Below, piece by piece: positions 63,205-64,000 of a stretch of 64,000 nucleotides of DNA. This DNA comes from Burkholderiaceae bacterium (lineage in GTDB: Bacteria > Pseudomonadota > Gammaproteobacteria > Burkholderiales > Burkholderiaceae_C), in contig JAHCKM010000001.1 in NCBI GenBank assembly GCA_026125795.1, forward strand, positions 682,001-746,000, written 5' to 3'. Position 1 is the first letter of the stretch, and each line of letters starts with the position of its first letter. Under the pieces are notes generated by a model. That model was not told the DNA's origin. It searched no databases and worked only from the letters and a program-made list of their open reading frames with translations. A program made the position numbers and the translations under genes.

Positions 63205-63840
63205 GGCCGGCAGCGGGTCGACGAACATCATCGACAGATGCCCGGCGAGCACGTCGTTCAGCGCCGCCGCGCTGCCCTTGTAGGGCACATGCACGATGTC
63301 GATCCCGGCCTTGCTGCGAAGCATTTCGCCCGACAGACGGTTGGACTGACCGTTACCCGCCGACCCGAACGTGAGTTTGGCCGGATCGCGCTTGGCCAGC
63401 GCAAGCGGTTCCTGCACGGTGCTGGCCGCCAGGCCGGGATGGACGACCACAGATTGGTCAGGTTCACCGTGTGGGTGATCTGGGCAGGGTCGCGCGACGT
63501 GTCGTACGGGAGCCCCGCATAGACGCTCGGGTTGATCGCATGGCTGGTTGCCACGACGCCAAGCGCTTAGCCGTCGGGGAGGGCTTTGGCAACGATGTCC
63601 GTGCCGAGCGTGCTGCCGGCGCCCGGCACGTTCCGATATACGACCGGCTGCCCGAGCTTCTCGATTGCCCGCTAGGCGATGCGGCCGATCGTATCGAGGA
63701 TGACCCCCGCAACGCGCGAAATCACGAGGGAGACCCGGGCGTAACGGATAGCCTTCTTCGGCGCTCACGCTCGCGCCTGCGGTCAGCCAGAGCCGCAAGC
63801 GTATCGATGTCGAAATGGGAGGGGTGTGGTGGAAAAGCAT
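63190..63840 (-). pseudogene. Bug-type tripartite tricarboxylate transporter substrate-binding protein, decayed
   Basis: Pieces of the family are spread over several frames: YPLRP near the start; DTIGRIA, a stop, then REI-like helix and LGQPVVYRNVPGAGSTLGTD; VVATSHAINPSVYAGLPYDT; and VQEPLALAKRDPAKLTFGSA then VHVPYKGSAAALNDVLAGHL near the end. At least two in-frame stops and two frame changes are visible, and the end is missing about 90 residues. The intact protein would bind a carboxylate in the periplasm. It is divergent from the IclR-like gene. Confidence 0.8.
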
Positions 63841-63862
63841 TCTCTATACAGAAGATCCATTC

Positions 63863-63882
63863 CTATGGAGAGAACTCCATAG
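63863..63882. promoter_or_regulatory. Palindromic operator candidate for the IclR-like regulator
   Basis: CTATGGAG-AGAA-CTCCATAG is a perfect 8-base inverted repeat with a 4-base spacer in the divergent space between the Bug remnant and the regulator gene. IclR-family proteins bind such operators. Confidence 0.6.
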
Positions 63883-63927
63883 ACCGCGACGGCTTGGCAT
63901 GTCAAGATGCGTGCAGCAGTGGGACCT

Positions 63928-64000
63928 CATGCGGACTGAAACAAGCGATCCTCCGACGCGGCCGGAAAAGATGGTGGGCGCGCTGGCCAGCGGGCTGGCC
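63928..64000 (+). CDS. Start of an IclR-like regulator (cut by window end)
   Basis: Only about 24 residues are visible: MRTETSDPPTRPEKMVGALA and SGLA. The end resembles the opening of the winged-helix of IclR regulators ("...ALARGLAIL"). Divergent arrangement with a Bug-type transporter gene is typical. Identification is tentative. Confidence 0.45.

Overview
The window reads as a GC-rich betaproteobacterial chromosome, most likely Burkholderiales of the Rubrivivax/Leptothrix/Ideonella type. This is inferred from codon bias, protein similarity and gene order, not from a marker gene. It has three blocks: core chromosome (1-20.5 kb), an integrative conjugative element (about 20.5 kb to at least 50.6 kb) with defence and signalling cargo, and a decayed accessory/catabolic region with an IS21-type insertion sequence (about 56-64 kb).

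Core block. A minus-strand operon (6064 down past position 1) whose genes nearly all overlap by ATGA encodes two cyclopropane-synthase-type methyltransferases, DUF2878 and DUF1295 membrane proteins, an acyl desaturase, an FAD oxidoreductase and a DUF1365 protein. It is divergent from rpoE-chrR, an ECF sigma factor and its zinc/cupin anti-sigma, the pair known elsewhere for the singlet-oxygen response. The same sequence, TGATCC-N18-TACAAG, occurs before rpoE, before the lipid operon and before a third transcription unit (DUF6134-DUF2177), so the three units look like one local regulon that remodels membrane lipids under photo-oxidative stress. Next come argH, a divergent LytS/LytTR two-component pair (algZ/algR type), an unrecognised membrane-anchored protein, ppc on the minus strand, hemC-hemD-hemX-hemY and a tRNA-Arg(ACG). 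The argH/algZ/algR/hemC/hemD order resembles the pseudomonad locus.

Mobile block. A tyrosine recombinase sits directly beyond the 3' end of tRNA-Arg, with an excisionase-like gene behind it. Then follow ssb, DUF932, parA, parB, a MobC-like accessory protein and a MOB-P type relaxase. The gap before the mobilisation genes holds an RP4-like nic core and is a good oriT candidate. Behind the relaxase lie a RES-domain remnant, an XRE-type regulator and a defence module: an AAA ATPase plus a subtilisin-like protease (IetA/IetS type), an abortive-infection-domain protein, a small DUF3606-like protein and an SRAP/HMCES-like protein. On the opposite strand a complete P-type type IV secretion cluster runs virB1-B2-B3-B4-orf-B6-B5-B8-B9-B10-B11-virD4, then OmpA-like lipoprotein, LPD7 and DUF1173 genes. 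A TrbM-like gene and a LuxR-type regulator lie upstream of virB1. Beyond these are a carotenoid cleavage oxygenase and a histidine kinase/NarL-type regulator pair, either element cargo or flanking accessory genes. I did not find the second attachment site, so the right boundary is undetermined.

Right block. A cyclase C-terminal fragment, a frameshifted old-yellow-enzyme gene, an IS21-family element (istA broken, istB intact), an intact thiolase/OB-fold zinc-ribbon pair, a decayed Bug-type solute-binding protein gene and the start of an IclR-like regulator with a palindromic operator candidate. This looks like a degraded aromatic, steroid or acyl-CoA catabolic locus.
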